A DNA stretch of 64,000 bases from Corythoichthys intestinalis (lineage: Eukaryota; Chordata; Actinopteri; Syngnathiformes; Syngnathidae), in the NCBI RefSeq assembly GCF_030265065.1, contig NC_080412.1, positions 19,086,501 through 19,150,500 of the forward strand. Reading direction: 5' to 3'. The stretch's first letter is position 1; each line of letters begins with the position of its first letter. This document shows, piece by piece, positions 59,301 through 64,000 of this stretch. A model generated the notes under the pieces. It saw only the letters and a program-made list of their open reading frames with translations. It did no database searches and was not told where the DNA came from. The translations under genes were made by a program, and so were the position numbers.

Positions 59301-62300
59301 AGGTTGCCACTGGAATGCTCCTCCACTCCTCCATGACGACGTTGCGGAGCTGCCGGAGGTGTTCTATTGGGTTGAAGTCTGGAGACATGCTTGGCCAGTC
59401 CAACACCTTTACCCTCAGCCTCGTCAGTAAAGCAGTGATCATCTTGGAGGTGTGTTTGGGGTCATTGTCATGCTGGAACACTGCCCTGTGACCCAGTTTC
59501 TGGAGGGAGGGGATTATGCTCTTCTGCAGTATTTCACAGTACATGTTTGTACAAGTATTTCACAACTCTCCAACACCTGCAGCACTCATGCAGCCCCAGA
59601 CCACGACAATCCCACCATCATGCTTGACTGTAGGCATGACACACTTATCTTTGTACTCTTCACCTGGTCGCCGCCACACACACACACACACACACGCTTG
59701 AGACAATCAGAGCTAAACAAATTAATCTTCGTCTCATCAGACCTAAGGACATGGTTCCAGTAATCCATGTGCTTTATTGACATGTCTTCAGCAAACTGTT
59801 TGCGGGCTCTCTTGTGTACCGTCTTCAGAAGAGGCTTCCTCCTGGGGTGACAGCCATGCACACCAATTTGATATGGAGTGCGGCGTATGGTCTGAGCACT
59901 AACAGGCTGACCCCCCACCTCTTCAATCTCTGCAGCAATGCTGACAGCAGTCGTGCGACGATCATTCAAAGAAAGCATTTTGATGTGATGCTCAGCACGT
60001 GCACTCAGCTTCTTTGGGCGACCAACCCGAGGCCTGTTCTGAATGGACCCTGCTCTTTTAAAATGCTGGATGATCTTAGCCACTGTCTTGTAGCCTTGGC
60101 CATCTTCATTTAGTGCAAAAATACGTCTTTTAAGATCACCAGAGAGTTCTTTGCCATGTGGTGCCATGGTGGAACTTTTCAGTAACCAGGATGAAATTTG
60201 AACACGCCTGGACCTAGTAACACTCACGAGTCACATGACATTTTGGAGGGAAAATGAGAAGCAGTACTCAACTTGGACATTTAAATATGTAAGTAGTTTC
60301 TGAAGGGTGTACTCACTTTTGTTGCCAGGGGTTTAGATATTAATGGCTATAATTTTCAATTAATTTGAGGGGGGGGGGGATTAACCCTATTATATAAGCT
60401 GCACACAGACTACTTTTCATTGTGTCAAAGTGTCATTTTGTCAGTGTTCTCCCATGAAAAGATGCAGAAATGCGAGGGTTGTACTCAATTTTGCGATACA
60501 CTGTAGCTCCCGGTCAACCACGAACAAGATTTTTTTTTACCGTAACTCCCGCTCATCCATAATTCGATGACTTTTCAGTCAGATTTCCCAGTCAATGAAT
60601 AATCAACTATTTGTCACCATCGGTTCATCAATTATAAAACAATGTTAACCCAATCATCGCCTGACATACCATATTCAACGTCACTGTCAGGTGTCATTGG
60701 TATTTGCAATGTTGATTCAACATTGTTTATAGTCGAAAATTTCATTTCAATTTCAACCGTACTGATGATTTTGATGGAAAATCAACGTTTACTCAACATC
60801 CGTCTGCTATCTGGGAAGTTTTAAATATGTTACTGTCCCACCGAATTATTTTTAAAATAGAATTAAGTAGAAAAATCCTTGTCTTTATTAAATGCCTCAT
60901 TGAGTGAGTCAACTCAAATCCGATCAAGCTGCTCACTCACACACAATGAGTTGCCACAGCAACTGTATAACAAGCTGAACGATGATCGACGCATGCGGCG
61001 CTTTGAAGTTTCGGCTTCCAAGCGTCTCTGGCAAGATCGAACCTTAACCTTTGTCATTCATCGTCAACTTTTATAAGCAAATCCAGTGCACTGCCAGACA
61101 AAGAAAAGCAGCAGGGACAGCTCATCTGTATTTATTTATTCATTTTTTAATTGAAAAAAAAAAATCCACGATGGACTGGGGGCGCGAAGTTTGAAGCGCG
61201 AACAAGCGAGGGATCATTGTACCATCAACGGCTCTGAAACGTGATCGTAGTAAATTTTCCTGGTGCAGATCAAGGATCAGGACGTTGAGGCTCGCTTCTG
61301 CAAGCTGGTGCAGCAGCTGCTGGACGACCACAAGGACGTGGTCACCATGTTAGCTCAGGGATTCCGGGAATGTCGCAAGCATATTCAGGTATTAACGACT
61401 CAATATTGGAGTTATTACAAATACAGTGGGTAGAACAGGTATTTGATACACTGCCAATTTTGCTGGTTTTCCCACTTGCAAAGCATGTAGAGGTCTCTAA
61501 TTTGTATCATAGGTTCTTTTCAACTGTGAGGGACGGAATCTAATACAAAAAAACAGAAAATCAAGTTGTATGATTTTTAAATAATACATTTGCATTTAAT
61601 TGCATGAAATAAGTATTTGATACATCACAAAAATCGAACTTAATATTTGGTACAGAAACCTTTGTTTGCTATTACAGATACCAAACGTTTCCTGTAGTCC
61701 TTGACAAGGTTTGCACACACTGCAGCAGGGATTTTGGCCCACTCCTCAATGCAGATGTTCTCCAGAGCCTTCAGGTTTCGGGGCTGCTGCCAGGCAACAC
61801 GGACTTTCAGCTCCCTCCGTAGATTTTCTATCGGGTTCAGATTATTAGAAAATGGAAGAAGTTCAAGTTGACGGTCAATCTGCCTCGTTTTGGGGCTCCA
61901 TGCAAGATCTCACCTCGTGGGGCATCACTGATCATGAGGAAGGTGAGGGATCAGCCCAGAACTACACGGCGGGACCTGGTCAATGACCTGAAGAGAGCTG
62001 GAACCACAGTTTCGAAGAAAACCATCGGAAACACATTATGCCGTCATGGATTAAAATCCTACAGCACACGCAAGGTCCCGCTGCTGAAGCCAGTGCATGT
62101 CCAGACTAGGCATGTGCCGATTACCGGTTTCAAGGTATACCGTGGTATGAAAACATCAAGGTTTCAAAACCGCAAAAATTTTCTATCATACCGTCCTAAG
62201 GTATTAGCTACTCGTTATGTCCCAAAAATGCATGGAGAAATCCCTCACATGCAGCTGTAAGGCTCAACCCTCCCCCACCGGTTGTTGCTCAGTGTCAGTG

Positions 62301-64000
62301 AGTGAGCCGTGCTACACGACAGCTTGAGGAGGTGAAACTCCTGAACTTTTTCCCCCATCGAAGAAAATGAAATCGCTGGAATGGGAATACTTCAGCTACA
62401 GAAAACTTACAGATGACAGCAGCTTAGAGGACGGCCAACCAACATGTAAAATGTTGCGGAGGGTGCCTGCCGAGGAGGCAAAACCTCCAATATGATTTCA
62501 CATTTGTAAAAAATTAAAGGTTACTAAACAATGTCATGAACGTTTCCCACCAGCTACGAGTATTAACTCCAGCATGTTTAGTGTGTCTAGCGGTGGTAAA
62601 ATGTGTTTTTTTCTTTCTGGCACTGTCTGTGTTGAAAAAAAAGAGTGTGAGTAGAATGTAAATATAATACGAGTTATACACACGTGCTTTTTATGGAAAA
62701 TAATTCAATTATTTTTGTTCTGATGGTAATAATGTTGAGCTGTGGCTGTGGGTTTAGGCATACTTAAAGGACTCCATTTATTTAAATTTTATTTATAACA
62801 TTTCCGTTATAATTTTTTTCTAAATTCATTTTAACTTAACATTATACTTTTGTTGTAATTTGCTAACATGTTTTCCAAAAATAAAAATCTTGTTCAATGG
62901 AATTTTTTTTTTTTTTTTTTAACCCAGATATCTCAAAGTAACACATTTTAGAGCTTTAATTGCAATACCGTGATACCGAATAACCGTGATATTTTTGCTT
63001 AAGGTTATCATACCGTGAGAATCTCATCCCGGCACATGCCTAGTCCAGACACGTCTTAAGTTTGCCACTGACCATCTAGATGATCCAGAGGAGCAATGGG
63101 ATAAGGTCATGTGGTCGGATGAGACCAAAATTGAACTTTTTGGTCTAAACTCGGCTCGTCGTGTTTGGAGGAAAAAGAAGGATAAGTACAACCCCAAGAA
63201 CACCATCCCAACCGTGACACATGGAGGAGGAAACATTTTTTGGGGCTGCTTCTCTGCCAAGGGTACAGGACAACTGCACCGTATTGAGGGGAGGATGGAT
63301 GGGGCTATGTATCGCCAGATCTTGGCTGACAACCTCCTTCCTTCAGTGAGAGCCCTGAAGATGGGTCGTGGCTGGGTCTTCACAACGACCCAAAGCACAC
63401 AGCCAAGGCAACTAAAGAGTGGCTCCGTAAGAAGCATCTTAAGGTCCTGGAGTGGCCTAGCCAGTCACCAGATCTGAACCCGATAGAAAATCTACGGAGG
63501 GAGCTGAAAGTCCGTGTTGCCTGGCAGCAGCCCCGAAACCTGAAGGCTCTGGAGAACATCTGCATTGAGGAGTGGGCCAAAATCCCTGCTGCAGTGTGTG
63601 CAAACCTTGTCAAGGACTACAGGAAACGTTTGGTATCTGTAATAGCAAACAAAGGTTTCTGTACCAAATATTAAGTTCGATTTTTGTGATGTATCAAATA
63701 CTTATTTCATGCAATTAAATGCAAATGTATTATTTAAAAATCATACAACTTGATTTTCTGTTTTTTTGTATTAGATTCCGTCCCTCACAGTTGAAGATAA
63801 CCTATGATACAAATTAAAGACCTCTACATGGCTTGCAAGTGGGAAAACCAGCAAAATTGGCAGTGTATCAAATACTTGTTCTCCCCACAGTAGATGTAGT
63901 ACTTGAAACCATCTCTTTCTTTCGTCCTTCCAGGATGAGACGATACTGCGCAACTTCCTGGACACAACGCTGTGCTCTCGCCTGGGAATTCGTATGTTGG
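53320..64000 (+). CDS. bckdk: Branched-chain alpha-ketoacid dehydrogenase kinase, 5' part, runs off the right edge
   Basis: Six coding exons are seen: 53320-53559, 55875-55943, 56010-56120, 57820-57867, 61269-61388 and 63934 to the edge, all phase 0. Together they give 218 residues. Residues 1-55 are Arg/Ser/Ala-rich with no acidic residue, a mitochondrial presequence. Then comes the BCKDK signature [80 protein letters not shown] and [10 protein letters not shown]. This covers the N-terminal four-helix domain of the PDK/BCKDK family. The C-terminal ATP-binding domain is beyond the window. Known role: phosphorylates the E1-alpha subunit of the branched-chain ketoacid dehydrogenase complex in the mitochondrial matrix and so slows breakdown of Leu, Ile and Val. 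The first ATG in the GC-rich island was chosen because it opens the presequence. Confidence 0.95.
54904..55853. mobile_element. hAT-like nonautonomous element next to bckdk exon 2
   Basis: Left end TAGGGGTGTGACAAAATATC and right end GAGATTCCCACCCCTA. The flanks are a perfect 8-bp duplication, ATGTTGAT (54896-54903 and 55854-55861). It belongs to the same family as 52174-52809. The interior holds a piece with CAATTCAAAGTGCTTTACAT, known from many fish repeats, plus an AATCAACAGGAAGTG array. The right target duplication ends 13 bases before the exon at 55875. Confidence 0.8.
56500..57330. other. Unassigned, probably repeat-derived stretch in bckdk intron 3
   Basis: The text contains AAGGGTGCCCAAATGTTTGCA (about 57128) and a phrase near 57306 that resemble ends of old Tc1-type elements. 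No matching pair of ends or transposase frame could be fixed. Minus-strand frames here do not resemble a known protein. Confidence 0.3.
58245..58266. repeat. Short (TA)n microsatellite
   Basis: About 22 bases of TA in bckdk intron 4. Confidence 0.8.
58440..58620. repeat. Degenerate AATCAACAGGAAGTGAC-like array
   Basis: Units such as AAATCAACATGAAATGCCCC, GAATCAGCAGAGAGTAACC and GAATCAACAGAAAGTGATC recur with irregular spacing in bckdk intron 4. This array is not inside a recognised element. Confidence 0.65.
58715..58895. repeat. Palindromic-repeat copies
   Basis: Diverged copies with TCAGTGCCATTGACAG and ACTGGGAGGGTTGACAGCC lie directly left of the 58900-61219 element. Confidence 0.6.
58970..60503 (-). 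mobile_element. Tc1-like transposon with a frame-breaking CA repeat
   Basis: The ends carry TTGTATCACAAAAGTGAGTA on the left and GCGATACACTG on the right, with TA after the right end. The minus-strand transposase is in two pieces. 59586-60227 holds the DNA-binding domain and first catalytic Asp ([10 protein letters not shown]; relatives have WSDET). 59224-59544 holds the second Asp (FQHDNDPKH) and the final Glu (FNPIEHL). A (CA)n run at 59675-59695 lies exactly where the frame is lost. It is inactive. A rearranged piece of the same family is at 19800-20374. Confidence 0.8.
59675..59695. repeat. (CA)n microsatellite inside a transposase gene
   Basis: About ten CA units. On the minus strand they replace the expected VKRVWRRPGE text with a Val-Cys run and shift the frame. 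Confidence 0.85.
61424..63890 (+). mobile_element. Tc1-like transposon, fold-back form, with a nested hAT-like element
   Basis: The left end CAGTGGGTAGAACAGGTATT (after TA at 61422-61423) and right end ACTTGTTCTCCCCACAG (before TA) belong to the family of the 80-bp miniature at 49488. The left 419 bases (61424-61842) are an inverted copy of the right end (63472-63890), including about 170 bases of transposase C-terminal code. From 61843 the transposase begins in the middle ([26 protein letters not shown]). It is interrupted at 62107-63042 and resumes at 63043 with HLDDPEE-like text, [11 protein letters not shown] and [10 protein letters not shown] in disturbed frames. The normal left end and N-terminal code are gone. 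It lies in bckdk intron 5. Confidence 0.85.
62107..63042. mobile_element. hAT-like element nested in the Tc1 fold-back copy
   Basis: Ends TAGGCATGTGCCG and CGGCACATGCCTA are perfectly inverted. The flanks are a perfect 8-bp duplication, GTCCAGAC (62099-62106 and 63043-63050). It is the same family as 6911-7847, in reverse orientation. It contains no transposase. Being inside the rearranged Tc1, it is younger than that copy. Confidence 0.9.

Larger units (their letters stand above)
58900..61219. mobile_element. TA-target mariner-type element split by a Tc1
   Basis: Left end CTGTGATCCCTTG and right end CGAGGGATCATTG are inverted and bordered by TA (58898-58899, 61220-61221). It is the same family as 2447-3153 (shared TTAATGGGGACCAGAACC and ACAATGAGTTGCCACAGCAA). 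The Tc1-like copy 58970-60503 sits near its left end. It has no transposase of its own. It is in bckdk intron 4 and ends 49 bases before exon 61269-61388. Confidence 0.7.

Noticed and set aside
61424-63890. Long inverted repeats as the natural ends of a new element type
   Set aside because: The arms include C-terminal transposase code of a known Tc1 type, so the left arm is a secondary inverted duplication.

Overview
The window is vertebrate nuclear DNA, almost certainly from a teleost fish. It has short exons with canonical GT/AG borders set in long introns. It also carries many Tc1/mariner and hAT copies of types common in fish, with 8-bp or TA target duplications, a CR1/L2-type LINE piece and a tRNA-derived SINE. 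A short palindromic repeat is extremely frequent (at least 20 recognisable copies). I cannot name the species from this alone. I recognised no retrovirus, LTR element, Polinton, rRNA, free-standing tRNA gene or CRISPR array.

Layout, left to right. Positions 1-11,100 are gene-poor and hold stacked DNA transposons. One coding exon of an LHFPL/TMEM211-like tetraspan gene lies on the minus strand near 11.15-11.41 kb. From 12.4 to 14.8 kb there are more transposons. akap10 (minus strand, 15 coding exons, complete) fills 16.25-32.64 kb, its introns swollen by transposons. alkbh4 (minus, 3 coding exons, complete) runs 33.65-36.53 kb and its first intron contains a THAP-encoding element. lrwd1 (plus, complete) starts from the same short promoter region as alkbh4 and its coding part runs 39.01-51.36 kb. 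bckdk (plus, first six coding exons) starts at 53.32 kb and runs off the right edge.

What the genes do: AKAP10 anchors protein kinase A, ALKBH4 is a 2-oxoglutarate/iron dioxygenase, LRWD1 is a partner of the origin recognition complex, and BCKDK phosphorylates the mitochondrial branched-chain ketoacid dehydrogenase. They are housekeeping genes of separate pathways, not an operon. Their promoters show ETS, CRE, ZNF143, CCAAT and GC-box motifs. The ALKBH4/LRWD1 head-to-head pair is also known in mammals.

Most unusual items: a 1.3-kb element with inverted ends and an 8-bp target duplication that keeps only the first exons of two convergent genes (one THAP zinc finger, one resembling fish SWIM/YqaJ proteins); a duplicated lrwd1 exon that stays in frame with good splice sites; three Tc1 copies rearranged by inverted duplication; an 80-bp hairpin Tc1 miniature; and an akap10 last coding exon that supplies only Leu plus stop. 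Exon coordinates were read by eye from splice sites and checked for codon phase across every junction.
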